Source: Clostridium sp. D53t1_180928_C8 (GTDB taxonomy: Bacteria > Bacillota > Clostridia > Clostridiales > Clostridiaceae). Taken from it: a stretch of DNA of 64,000 nt. Position numbers and translations under genes: made by a program. Location of the stretch: NCBI RefSeq assembly GCF_015667795.1, contig NZ_JADPEL010000001.1, positions 202,574 to 266,573 on the forward strand, written 5' to 3'. This document shows positions 17,722-27,577 of the stretch, one piece after another. Under the pieces are notes generated by a model. The model searched no databases. It was not told the origin of the DNA and saw only the letters and a list, made by a program, of their open reading frames with translations. Each line of letters begins with the position of its first letter. Position 1 is the stretch's first letter.

Positions 17722-19656
17722 ATGATAAAAAGTCCAAGGTTGCAAAATATATTAGAATTATTAAACGAAAATAAGGACATAGTTACAGGAGAATTTTTAT
17801 GCAATAACTTAGGTGTTTCGTCTAGGACTATTAGAAGTGATATAAAAGAGTTAAATAAAATTTTAGAGAAAAATGGTGCTAATATAATTTCGGAAAAATC
17901 TAGAGGCTATAAGCTAGAAATATTAGATGATGGTTTATTTAATATTTTAGTTAGTTCTAATAACTCTAAAAGTATTTCAGATAATACTACATCTTTAGGC
18001 AGGGTAGAAAACATAATTGCAAAGCTTTTAATTAGCAAATTAGATGGTGTTGATGGGGTAACACAAAATGAAATTGCAGATAGTCTATTTATAAGTATTT
18101 CATCATTAAAAAATGATATGAAAATAGTTAAGGATAATCTAAATGAATATAATTTAAATATTGAAAAGGTAGGCAATAAAGGCCTTACTATTTTTGGCAA
18201 AGAAGAAGAGATAAGAACTTGTATTAAAAGATATATATGTTTTAATGAGGAAATAAAGAATAAAGTAAATGATGACTTTAAAAAAATAATAAAAAATATA
18301 AGTGAAGATAAAGTAGGTTCTATAGTAAAAGATATTATTTCAACATTTGATTTTAAATTATCTGATAAGGCATTAAAGGATATTATTTCTTTTATTATTA
18401 TTATGTTAATAAGAAATAACAGTGGAAATAATGTTGAGTATTCTACAGAAACAAAGGAAAAATTACAAAGTGCATGGAGATATAAAGTTGCAAAAGCTAT
18501 TTGTGATGAACTTAACATAATATTGAATGTTTGTATTGATGAAAATGAAGTATTATATTTAACAAAGTATATAGTAGCGAGTAGTTCAATTTCAGTTAAA
18601 GCAAATGAAGATATGAGACTTACTAATGAGTACTTATTAGTAGATAAGATTTTGCTTAAAATAAAGGATGAATTTAATATAAACTTTTTAGAAGATAATA
18701 TATTAATAGATTTCTTAGCACACCATCTTAAATCATCAATATATAGAGCTCAATATGGAATAGTGGTAGAAAATTCATTATTAGGTGCTATAAAAAATAA
18801 TTATCCATTTTCTTTAGAATTATCAGTATATTCAAATGAAATAATTAAAGAAGTTATTGGATGTGATTTAAGTGAAGATGATATTGGTTTTATAGCATTA
18901 CATTTTGCAGCTGCTATTGAAAGATATGAAGGAAATTGTGATAAGGATAAAAAGAATATAGTTATAGTATGTGAAAATGGAGTAGGAACTTCACTTTTAT
19001 TAAAAGTAAAATTAGAAGTTAAATTTAAAGATAGAATAAATATTATAGATACTATACCTAAATATGAATTTAACGAAGACGTTTTAAATTCATATGATTT
19101 AATAATTTCTACAATTAATTTAGAGGTTGAATGTAATAAGGTAGTTTATATAAAAAGTCTTTTAGATAATGATGAAATTAATTTAATAGATAATAAACTA
19201 AGTGGAAATTCCTTAAGTAGTAATGAGTTAGTTAGTAAATTTAAGGAGTCTGTCTTTTTTAATACATTGGAAGGTAATACTAGAGATGAGATCTTAGAGA
19301 ATATAACTAATAGATTAATTGAGAAGAAGTACATAACACAGAAAGTAAAAGAAAATATATTTAATAGAGAAAAGTTGGCAAGTACAGAAATTGGTGACTT
19401 AGTAGCTATTCCTCATGATATGAATGAAGAAATAAAAGAATCCTTTATTTCTGTTTCTGTATTAAAGAAGGCCATAACATGGAATAAGGAAAAAGTACAA
19501 GTTGTATTTTTTATTGGAATGTCTGTAGAAGATAGAGAAGAATGGAAAGCTTATCTAGAAAAAATTTATAAAAATATAATAGATATAGATGTAATTAAAA
19601 AAATAATTAAATGTCAGAGCTTTGATGAACTAAAGAAAGTAGTTTCTAATTTTTAA
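17722..19656 (+). CDS. manR: PRD-domain transcriptional activator of the ManR/LicR type
   Basis: A 644-residue PTS-controlled activator. It has an N-terminal HTH (1-60), a second HTH (about 90-150), PRD1 (about 190-290), PRD2 (about 300-405), an EIIB-like domain with Cys417 in VIVCENGVGTS, and an EIIA-fructose-like domain with His565 in VAIPHDM. PRD2 keeps both histidines (His334/335 in FLAHHLK, His394 in ALHFAAA). PRD1 seems to have lost both: SFIIIMLIR and LTKYIVASS stand where His is usual. The gene precedes a fructose-family PTS and manA, the same order as Bacillus subtilis manR-manP-manA, so mannose control is the leading hypothesis. Confidence 0.85.
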   Translation: MIKSPRLQNILELLNENKDIVTGEFLCNNLGVSSRTIRSDIKELNKILEKNGANIISEKSRGYKLEILDDGLFNILVSSNNSKSISDNTTSLGRVENIIAKLLISKLDGVDGVTQNEIADSLFISISSLKNDMKIVKDNLNEYNLNIEKVGNKGLTIFGKEEEIRTCIKRYICFNEEIKNKVNDDFKKIIKNISEDKVGSIVKDIISTFDFKLSDKALKDIISFIIIMLIRNNSGNNVEYSTETKEKLQSAWRYKVAKAICDELNIILNVCIDENEVLYLTKYIVASSSISVKANEDMRLTNEYLLVDKILLKIKDEFNINFLEDNILIDFLAHHLKSSIYRAQYGIVVENSLLGAIKNNYPFSLELSVYSNEIIKEVIGCDLSEDDIGFIALHFAAAIERYEGNCDKDKKNIVIVCENGVGTSLLLKVKLEVKFKDRINIIDTIPKYEFNEDVLNSYDLIISTINLEVECNKVVYIKSLLDNDEINLIDNKLSGNSLSSNELVSKFKESVFFNTLEGNTRDEILENITNRLIEKKYITQKVKENIFNREKLASTEIGDLVAIPHDMNEEIKESFISVSVLKKAITWNKEKVQVVFFIGMSVEDREEWKAYLEKIYKNIIDIDVIKKIIKCQSFDELKKVVSNF

Positions 19657-19672
19657 ACATATAGATAGGAAA

Positions 19673-19691
19673 TTTCCTCTTTTATAGGAAA
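19673..19691 (+). promoter_or_regulatory. Upstream TTTCC-N9-GGAAA element of the PTS operon
   Basis: A second copy of the inverted repeat, 38 bp upstream of the promoter-proximal copy. It starts 16 bp after the manR stop codon. Confidence 0.6.
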
Positions 19692-19710
19692 GAAAATGTC
19701 TGAGAAATGA

Positions 19711-19767
19711 TTTCCTCTATAAACGGAAAAAGTATAACTATGAATATGTTTACATTGAATCTATAAT
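19711..19767 (+). promoter_or_regulatory. PTS operon promoter with proximal TTTCC-N9-GGAAA element
   Basis: The inverted repeat (19711-19729) is nine bases from a weak -35 box TATGAA (19739-19744), then 17 bp and a consensus -10 TATAAT (19762-19767). The layout matches the manR promoter base for base in spacing. Confidence 0.65.
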
Positions 19768-19832
19768 TAAGTCATAAGGTGAGTGAAACAAACTCAACTA
19801 GAAAACTTTTAAGATGATGGAGGTTTTGATAT

Positions 19833-21269
19833 ATGAAATTATTAGCAATTACTTCATGCCCAGTAGGTATAGCTCATACTTACATAGCAGCAGAAAAGTT
19901 AAATAAAATGGCAAAGAAAATGGGAGTGGAGATTAAGGTTGAAACTCAAGGCTCAACAGGAGCAGAAAATGTTATTACAGAACAAGATATAAGAGAAGCA
20001 GATGGTATTATCATCGCAGCGGACAAAGCAGTTAGTCTAGAAAGATTTGAAGGAATGGCAATGATAGAATGTCCAATAGCAAGAGCAATAAAAGAGCCAG
20101 ATGTTTTAATTCAAATGTTCTTAGATGGAAAAGTTGAAAAGAAAAAGACTGAAAAGAAAATGAAGAGTGTTGATGAAGAAAAGAAAGCAATAAAAGCTAA
20201 GCAACCAGCTTTCTATAAGCATTTAATGGGTGGAGTTTCTTATATGATTCCAGTTGTAGTAGTTGCAGGGCTATTAATAGCTTTAGCATTAGCTTTTGGT
20301 GGTCAACCTACTGATGCGGGATTAGTTGTTCCGGATGATTCATTCTGGAAGAGTGTAGAAAAAATAGGTGCAGCTGGATTTGCATTTATGGTTCCAGTTT
20401 TATCAGGATTCATTGCTTATTCAATTGCAGATAGACCAGGATTAGTTCCAGGGTTAATAGGTGGGTATATAGCAGCTAATGGTTCTTTCTATGGATCAGA
20501 AGCAAATGCAGGATTTTTAGGTGGTATAGTAACAGGTTTCTTAGCAGGTTATATTGTTAAAGGATTAAAAGCGATTAAAGTTCCAAATATGATTAAGCCA
20601 ATTATGCCAATCATTATAATACCAATTATATCAACTTTAGCAACAGGTTTAGCATTTATATTTGTTTTAGGTGGACCAATTACATCAGTATTTGAAGGAT
20701 TAACAAGCTTCTTAGCAAGTTTATCAGGGGCAAGTATGGTAGTGCTAGCAACAATTTTAGGTGCTATGATTGCATTTGATATGGGTGGACCAGTTAATAA
20801 AACAGCATTTTTATTTGGAGTATCAATGATTACTGCTGGTAACCCAGAAGTAATGGGACCAATAGCAGCAGCGGTAGCTATTCCTCCAATTGGAATGGGT
20901 ATTGCAACATTTGTGAGAAAGAAATATTACAGTAAAGAAGAATTAGATGCGGGTAAAGCAGCATTTGCAATGGGACTTTGTGGAATAACAGAAGGAGCAA
21001 TTCCATTTGCATCAATGGATCCATTGAGAGTTATACCATCATTAATGGTTGGTTCAATAATAGGAGCTAATATAGCAGCTCTTGGGAAAGTTACTGATAT
21101 AGTACCACATGGTGGACCAATAGTAGCAGTAATGGGTGGTATTGAAGGAATTGTAATGTTCTTTGTAGCAATTATAGTTGGTTCAGTGGTAACTGCAGCA
21201 ATGGTAAATTTATTAAAGGGAATTAAATATAAAAAAGATGAACAAGTAGCTGAAAAAATAGCAGCATAA
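19833..21269 (+). CDS. manP: PTS fructose/mannose-family transporter, IIBC component
   Basis: A 478-residue permease. The IIB domain (1-105) carries the phosphorylated Cys9 in AITSCPVGIAHT; a charged linker (about 108-130) leads to the IIC domain with about ten membrane segments (GGVSYMIPVVVVAGLLIALA, AFDMGGPVNKTA, GITEGAIPFA). It takes up and phosphorylates a hexose. The sequence family is fructose-type; neighbours ManR-like activator and ManA point to mannose. No 1-phosphofructokinase is nearby, which speaks against fructose. The IIA domain is a separate gene immediately downstream, unlike the fused B. subtilis ManP. Confidence 0.85.
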   Translation: MKLLAITSCPVGIAHTYIAAEKLNKMAKKMGVEIKVETQGSTGAENVITEQDIREADGIIIAADKAVSLERFEGMAMIECPIARAIKEPDVLIQMFLDGKVEKKKTEKKMKSVDEEKKAIKAKQPAFYKHLMGGVSYMIPVVVVAGLLIALALAFGGQPTDAGLVVPDDSFWKSVEKIGAAGFAFMVPVLSGFIAYSIADRPGLVPGLIGGYIAANGSFYGSEANAGFLGGIVTGFLAGYIVKGLKAIKVPNMIKPIMPIIIIPIISTLATGLAFIFVLGGPITSVFEGLTSFLASLSGASMVVLATILGAMIAFDMGGPVNKTAFLFGVSMITAGNPEVMGPIAAAVAIPPIGMGIATFVRKKYYSKEELDAGKAAFAMGLCGITEGAIPFASMDPLRVIPSLMVGSIIGANIAALGKVTDIVPHGGPIVAVMGGIEGIVMFFVAIIVGSVVTAAMVNLLKGIKYKKDEQVAEKIAA

Positions 21270-21299
21270 AAATAAAAGTATAGTTTGAGGAGAGGAATT

Positions 21300-21746
21300 A
21301 TGAATAAGTTATTTGATGTAAAATATGTAGATTTAGATTTAAACACAAAAGAAAAATTTGAGACTATTAAGTATTTAGCTTTATTAGCTCAAGATAGATT
21401 AGAAAATGTTGATAAGTATGTTGACGACGTAAAAGCAAGAGAGGCTATGTCAACAACAGGAATTGGAGATGGAGTAGCAATACCTCATGCAAAATCTTCT
21501 TGGGTTAAGGTTCCAACAGTAATGGTTGGTAAGAGCTTACAAGGGATTGAATGGGAAGCTTTAGATGATGAGCCAGTTAACTTAATATTCTTAATAGCTG
21601 TTCCTGAAGGTGAAGGAAATGAACATCTAAAAATATTACAAGTGTTAGCTGTAAGTTTAATGGATGATGAATTTAAGGAAGAAATATTAGCAACAGACAA
21701 TAAGGAATCACTTTGTGAAATGCTTTTAGCTAAGACAGCTAAATAA
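21300..21746 (+). CDS. PTS fructose-family IIA component
   Basis: A 148-residue cytoplasmic phosphocarrier. The ATG at 21300 follows GAGGAGAGG and is chosen over an upstream in-frame TTG. The phosphorylation site is His63 in GVAIPHAKS. It passes phosphate from HPr to Cys9 of the IIB domain encoded 30 bp upstream. A hairpin terminator follows, so the next two genes depend on readthrough or their own promoter. Confidence 0.9.
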   Translation: MNKLFDVKYVDLDLNTKEKFETIKYLALLAQDRLENVDKYVDDVKAREAMSTTGIGDGVAIPHAKSSWVKVPTVMVGKSLQGIEWEALDDEPVNLIFLIAVPEGEGNEHLKILQVLAVSLMDDEFKEEILATDNKESLCEMLLAKTAK

Positions 21747-21758
21747 TATAAAAAATAA

Positions 21759-21795
21759 AAAAAGCTGAATCTTAAGTAAGATTCAGCTTTTTTTA
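21759..21795 (+). terminator. Intra-operon terminator after IIA
   Basis: A 16-bp stem (21759-21774 with 21777-21792) with a T tail. The HAD gene begins only 17 bp later, which suggests partial readthrough and lower expression of the distal genes. Confidence 0.8.
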
Positions 21796-21811
21796 ATAAG
21801 CGGGGGATATA

Positions 21812-22573
21812 ATGAAAAAATTATTAGCATCTGATTTAGATGGAACATTAGTTGTTGGAAATAATTTAAGTTATGAAAATAAAAAGGCTATATTAGATTT
21901 AAATAATAAAAATGATATTTTTGTTGTTTCTACTGGAAGACCTTATAATGGAGTAATATTTTTAGAAGATCAACATGATATAAAGATAGATTATTATGTA
22001 CTTTTAAATGGTGCAATTATTTTAGATAAAAATAAAAATACAGTTAAACATAATATAATTAAAAGGGAAACAATTAAAAGTATTATAAATTTTTATTATA
22101 AAGAAGGTATTAAGCTATCTGTGGAGTCTGGATACTTTACATATCTTTTAAGTGACTTTGATTATTTACCTTATGATAACACAAAAAGAGTGAATTCAAT
22201 TGAAGAGATTAATGAGGAAATTAGTTTAATTTCTATGTATTTACCAGAGGCTAAAATAGAGGATATAGAAGTAATAAAGGATAATATTAATTCAGTTTAT
22301 AATAATGAAGTTATTGCTTATAGAAATATAAATTATATAGATATAGTTCCCATAGGATGCTCAAAGGGGAATGGAGTAAAGTATGTTGTAGAAAAGGAAA
22401 ATATAGAAGAGACTAATGTTTATACTATAGGTGATTCATGGAATGATATTAGCATGTTTGAGGTAACTGATAATTCATTTACATTTCACCATGTTGAAGA
22501 TGAATTAAAAAGCAATGTGAAATATGTTGTCAAGTCAGTAGCGGATTGTATAAATAATTTTATGAAAAAGTAA
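21812..22573 (+). CDS. Cof-type HAD-superfamily sugar phosphatase
   Basis: A 253-residue HAD IIB hydrolase. Motif I is ASDLDGTLV (nucleophile Asp8), motif II is in VSTGRPY, and motifs III/IV are around KGNGVKYV and GDSWNDISMF. A cap domain fills about residues 85-185. Such proteins dephosphorylate sugar phosphates or other small phosphates. Its place between the PTS IIA gene and manA suggests relief of hexose-phosphate stress in the mannose pathway. Substrate unproven. Confidence 0.85.
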   Translation: MKKLLASDLDGTLVVGNNLSYENKKAILDLNNKNDIFVVSTGRPYNGVIFLEDQHDIKIDYYVLLNGAIILDKNKNTVKHNIIKRETIKSIINFYYKEGIKLSVESGYFTYLLSDFDYLPYDNTKRVNSIEEINEEISLISMYLPEAKIEDIEVIKDNINSVYNNEVIAYRNINYIDIVPIGCSKGNGVKYVVEKENIEETNVYTIGDSWNDISMFEVTDNSFTFHHVEDELKSNVKYVVKSVADCINNFMKK

Positions 22574-22585
22574 AGGGGAATTCAT

Positions 22586-23521
22586 ATGTATCCAATTAAA
22601 TTTAAAAATATATATTTCGATAAAATATGGGGAGGAAGAGATTTAGAAGAATTTAGAGATAACTTACCAAGTGGTGAAATAGGAGAAAGTTGGGATATAG
22701 CATGTCATGAAAATGGTATGAGCATAGTTGAAGATGGAGAATTAAAAGGTAAAAGTTTAGAGGAATTAATTAATATATATGGGGAAGAACTTGTAGGTAA
22801 AAACATAGATACTAGCAAGTTTCCATTGCTTGTTAAACTTATAAACTCTAAAGAAAAGTTATCTGTTCAAGTACATCCTAATGATGATTATGCAAAGAGA
22901 GTTGAGAATTCTTTTGGAAAAACGGAAGCTTGGTATGTTGTAGATGCAAAGCCTGGGGCAAGTTTAATTGTTGGAACTAAGGGGTGTAATAAAGATGGTT
23001 TTGAAAAGGCAATAGAAGAGGGTAGAACAGAGGAATTTTTAAATAAAATAGAGGTTAAAAAGGGTGATTGTTTCTTAATAAACAGTGGGTTAGTTCATGC
23101 TATTTGTGAAGGCGTTATAATTGCAGAAATCCAACAAAATAGTGATATTACTTATAGAATTTACGACTATGGAAGGCCTAGAGAAATACATGTAGAAAAA
23201 TCTTTAGATGTTATAGATTTTAATTTAAAAGCAATAAATGCAAGTGAAAGTAATCTAGTAGAATTCAAAGGTTATAAAAGGGGTATTTTATGCGAAAGTG
23301 ATTACTTTACAATAGAAAAGTATATTATAAATGGACAAGTTGATGAAAAAAGTGATGAAAATAAGTTTTATATTTTAACTTGTGTTGAAGGGGATGGGAA
23401 AATATTATCAGAAGGAAATAAAGAGTGTGCAATTTCAAAAGGTGATAGCATTTTCATACCAGCTAAATTGGGTAAGTATATAATTAAAGGGAGTTTAACA
23501 TTACTAAAAAGTTATGTTTAG
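22586..23521 (+). CDS. manA: Mannose-6-phosphate isomerase, class I
   Basis: A 311-residue zinc enzyme of the short Bacillus type that converts mannose-6-phosphate to fructose-6-phosphate. Zinc ligands are visible in SVQVHPNDDYA (Gln, His), KTEAWYV (Glu) and LVHAICEGV (His). EIQQNSDITYRIYDYGR is the family signature. It starts 12 bp after the HAD gene and ends the mannose module. Confidence 0.92.
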   Translation: MYPIKFKNIYFDKIWGGRDLEEFRDNLPSGEIGESWDIACHENGMSIVEDGELKGKSLEELINIYGEELVGKNIDTSKFPLLVKLINSKEKLSVQVHPNDDYAKRVENSFGKTEAWYVVDAKPGASLIVGTKGCNKDGFEKAIEEGRTEEFLNKIEVKKGDCFLINSGLVHAICEGVIIAEIQQNSDITYRIYDYGRPREIHVEKSLDVIDFNLKAINASESNLVEFKGYKRGILCESDYFTIEKYIINGQVDEKSDENKFYILTCVEGDGKILSEGNKECAISKGDSIFIPAKLGKYIIKGSLTLLKSYV

Positions 23522-23836
23522 CTATAAGTATATAGAGAAAAAGATTAGAGGGTTAAGAAAAAATATTACTAAAGTTTAAAGAGATAAAAAGTGTGTTCCC
23601 AAAGGCAAATCAAAGATTATTATTTTACTCTGGGGCGAGTTATTTGATTAAATAGACTTTAAAAATGTAACTAACTAATAAGTATTTACATAGAATACAA
23701 ATAGATTACATAAAAAAGCAATTAATTTAGAACCATCATTTTTACAACAGAGCAAAATATACAAGTTTAATTATATAAAGAAATAATTTATGGTGTATAA
23801 CATGATGATCTGAAATAAAAATGGGGGAATCTATAG
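23522..23836. other. 315-bp non-coding gap before the orphan membrane protein
   Basis: No complete gene is seen. TTCCC (23596-23600), AATCAAA (23608-23614), GGGG (23632-23635) and TTTGATT (23643-23649) can pair in an interleaved way, a weak hint of a pseudoknotted RNA. A short open stretch near 23697-23783 reads RLHKKAINLEPSFLQQSKIY, reminiscent of the end of a tetratricopeptide protein, but it has no start codon and is probably a remnant. Confidence 0.3.
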
Positions 23837-24667
23837 ATGTCTCATAAATCTTCAAAAAGTAAAAAAGAGGTTAAATCTATATCTAAATATGATGAGTTTG
23901 AATTATCATTATTAAATTTACAAGTATATATAATTTTAATATATATGATATCAGATGCACTTCTTGTGAGTGCAATGTTTGAAAGTATTAAATTTAGTTG
24001 TAATAAAAAGGCTATAGAAAACAATCCAATTAGATTATTGATTGAGGGACAATATTTAGCTTTAGTAGCAAGTATATTAATTTTTTGTATAAGCTTTAGT
24101 AGATATAATGAGCTAAGTAATAGGTATAAAAGAGGAGAAATTAATAGGTCAATAGAACCAGAAAATTTAATAAAGCAGGCAGCTATGATTACAGTAATTG
24201 TATATGAATTAAATATAAGTGGCTATATTAAATTATATAAAGATAGTTTTGTTATAGATATTTTAAACTTTGATAAAAAAGATATAGATACATTATATTT
24301 ACAAGCATATTGTTTTATATTAAGATTTTGTGGGGATTATTTTTTACTTAGATCTACATTGAAAAGTATTAATTTAATAAAAAGTAAATATGATAAAAGA
24401 ATAAAGAAACTAGAAAATCCTGATGAAGATGCAGTAGTTGCAGCAGAACTTTATGTTATACAAAGAGGGGTTCTTTATGATATTGGATATAATGCATTAT
24501 TGAATTTAATAAATAATGGTAGTAATTTAGAAAAGCAATTATTACTTGAGGCTAAGCAAATTTTTGTAACTGCAGGTACATTTGGAGTTGTAGCTAACAT
24601 AATTTCATTAATAGGAATTATTAAAATATATAATAGGAATATAAATGAACCTATTTTTGGTAGATAA
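23837..24667 (+). CDS. Orphan membrane protein, family with the 52.7-kb gene
   Basis: A 276-residue protein of unknown function. A lysine-rich cytoplasmic N terminus (1-18) is followed by hydrophobic segments at about 28-50, 68-88, 113-133 and 245-268, and a middle hydrophilic region of about 100 residues (about 135-240). It shares order and motifs with the 166-residue protein at 52.7 kb: acidic EFELS/EFDIK before the first membrane segment, a YK.GEI...EP loop after the second, a related last membrane segment, and a C-terminal N..PI.G. The middle region is absent from the short relative. GGGGGA precedes the ATG. No function is proposed. Confidence 0.75.
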   Translation: MSHKSSKSKKEVKSISKYDEFELSLLNLQVYIILIYMISDALLVSAMFESIKFSCNKKAIENNPIRLLIEGQYLALVASILIFCISFSRYNELSNRYKRGEINRSIEPENLIKQAAMITVIVYELNISGYIKLYKDSFVIDILNFDKKDIDTLYLQAYCFILRFCGDYFLLRSTLKSINLIKSKYDKRIKKLENPDEDAVVAAELYVIQRGVLYDIGYNALLNLINNGSNLEKQLLLEAKQIFVTAGTFGVVANIISLIGIIKIYNRNINEPIFGR

Positions 24668-24690
24668 AAGTATAGATATATGTTTAATTT

Positions 24691-24724
24691 TATATAGTAA
24701 AACAATATATTGTTTTACTATATA
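24691..24724. terminator. Palindromic hairpin after the orphan membrane gene
   Basis: A 16-bp perfect inverted repeat with a two-base loop; TATATA flanks make it a plausible but not typical terminator. Confidence 0.5.
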
Positions 24725-24743
24725 ATTATAAAGATTATGTAGG

Positions 24744-24792
24744 AGAGTAAATAGATTTTTATAATAAGTAAATCTATCTACTCTTCTTTATT
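24744..24792 (+). terminator. Second terminator-like hairpin
   Basis: A 15-bp stem with one mismatch (24744-24758 with 24770-24784) and a T-rich tail. Confidence 0.6.
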
Positions 24793-24867
24793 TGATTTAT
24801 TTTAGAGTTTTTATTATTTGCTAATTATGGTTATATTCCTAATACAATATAGGTAGATGGAGAATAA

Positions 24868-25059
24868 ATTTATGTATATATAATAGGTAAATTTCAATCT
24901 TTAAGGGAATATAAAGGGGATGTTGTTAAAGATATTGAAGATAAGTTAGTAGTTTCTAGAGAGATTAATAAGTATAGTAGACAACAAATAGAGGCACTAG
25001 TAGAATTTCAAGAGCGATTTTTTTTATCTAAAATTATAATGAAAAGTGATATTAAATAA
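24868..25059 (+). pseudogene. Open fragment without start codon
   Basis: After a stop at 24865 the frame is open for 63 codons to TAA at 25057, with gene-like composition (YKGDVVKDIEDKLVVSREI, then NKYSRQQIEALVEFQERFF), but no usable start codon or ribosome binding site precedes it. A run of eight T near 25018 is close to its end. It looks like the C-terminal remnant of a lost gene. The rest of the 24668-25181 gap holds only the two hairpins and the promoter of the next gene. Confidence 0.35.
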
Positions 25060-25101
25060 AATAATAAATAAAAAGTAACGGTATAATAGTCTTAATTTTT
25101 A

Positions 25102-25149
25102 TTGACAGTAAAATTAATTAATGTTACCATTTTGTTCATATAGTGAACA
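25102..25149 (+). promoter_or_regulatory. Promoter and palindromic operator of the DeoR-family gene
   Basis: TTGACA (25102-25107), 17 bp, TACCAT (25125-25130) with an extended TG element. TGTTCA-TATAG-TGAACA (25133-25149) covers the start site. A related palindrome lies in the promoter of the downstream glycosidase. Confidence 0.65.
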
Positions 25150-25181
25150 GTTTGAGTAAAAATAAAGTAAGGTGAATAATT

Positions 25182-25919
25182 ATGATACTTATAGATAGAT
25201 GGATAGAAATTACAGAATACTTAAAACAAAAAAAATATGCATCAGTAGAAGAGTTGATGGAAAAGTTTCAGTTATCTAGATCAACTGTAAGAAGAACTTT
25301 AATAGCTATGGAAGAAAAGCAGTTATTAAAAAGAGTTAGGGGAGGAGCTGAAATAGTAGAGGATCAGGACACAATAATGCCACTAGATTTCAATAAGATT
25401 TTTAATACTAAAAAGGAAGAAAAAATAATAATTGCAAAAAAAGCAGCAGAGTTAATTAAAGATAATGATGTTATATTTATAGATTCGGGTTCTACATGTT
25501 TTTATATGATTGACTATATAGAGTCTAGCAATATAACAGTAGTTACAAATGGAATAGTTCATATACAAAAACTTATGTCAAAGGGAATAAACACTTATAT
25601 TTTAGGTGGTTATGCAAAACCAGAACAAAATTTAATTATGGGTGAAGATATTATAAATAAGATAAGTGTAATGAATTTTGATAAAGCTTTTTTAGGAACA
25701 ATGGGTATTGATGAGAGAAGTGGCTTTACTACAATGATGTTAGAGGATGGAGAAGTTAAGAAGGCTGTAATAAAATCATCAGATGAATGTTTTGTTCTTG
25801 CAGATACATCCAAATTTAATGTTAGAAAGTTTTATACGTATGGAGATTTTAATCAGGCAACAATAATAACAGATTCAAAAGTAGAGTTTGGAGAAGGAAA
25901 CGTAAAAATTATATATTAA
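25182..25919 (+). CDS. DeoR-family transcriptional repressor
   Basis: A 245-residue regulator with an N-terminal winged helix (residues 5-60: ITEYLKQKKYASVEELMEKF, LSRSTVRRTLIAMEEKQLL, RGGAEI) and a DeoR sugar-phosphate-sensing domain (about 80-235: IFIDSGSTCFYM, VVTNGI, LGTMGID.RSGFTT, LADTSKF). It is followed by a 6-phospho-beta-glucosidase gene in the same direction, separated by a terminator. Matching palindromes in both promoters suggest that it represses itself and the glycosidase, with a phosphorylated sugar as inducer. Confidence 0.87.
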   Translation: MILIDRWIEITEYLKQKKYASVEELMEKFQLSRSTVRRTLIAMEEKQLLKRVRGGAEIVEDQDTIMPLDFNKIFNTKKEEKIIIAKKAAELIKDNDVIFIDSGSTCFYMIDYIESSNITVVTNGIVHIQKLMSKGINTYILGGYAKPEQNLIMGEDIINKISVMNFDKAFLGTMGIDERSGFTTMMLEDGEVKKAVIKSSDECFVLADTSKFNVRKFYTYGDFNQATIITDSKVEFGEGNVKIIY

Positions 25920-25927
25920 TTAATAAG

Positions 25928-25957
25928 AAAAGCTGATTATATCAGCTTTTTTTTTAA
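25928..25957 (+). terminator. Terminator after the DeoR-family gene
   Basis: AAAGCTGAT/ATCAGCTTT hairpin with a long T run. Confidence 0.85.
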
Positions 25958-26000
25958 TGAATTTAATTATTCTTTTTATGAACAAAACAAGAGTTGTTTA

Positions 26001-26029
26001 TTGACTTTTATTCATATAATGAATAAAAT
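26001..26029 (+). promoter_or_regulatory. Promoter and palindromic operator of the GH1 gene
   Basis: TTGACT (26001-26006), 17 bp, TAAAAT (26024-26029). A 10-bp perfect inverted repeat (26006-26028, centre TTCATATAATGAA) fills the space between the two boxes and shares TTCATATA.TGAA with the operator of the DeoR-family gene. Confidence 0.7.
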
Positions 26030-26049
26030 GATGATATAAGAAAAAATAG

Positions 26050-27492
<1,443 letters not shown>

Positions 27493-27577
27493 CATAATAA
27501 AAAGACTGTATTTACTGAATTAATAAATCTGTTAAGGTATTATGCAAATGCAATTCTTTTGAATAATAAGATAATAC

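Noticed and set aside
17907-18518. 203-codon open frame antisense to manR
   Set aside because: Low-complexity Leu/Ser/Phe composition typical of the reverse strand of an AT-rich gene; no start signal.
19833-21746. PTS as a fructose-specific system
   Set aside because: No 1-phosphofructokinase or FruR-type regulator is nearby, while a ManR-like activator and manA flank it. Fructose remains possible but less likely.
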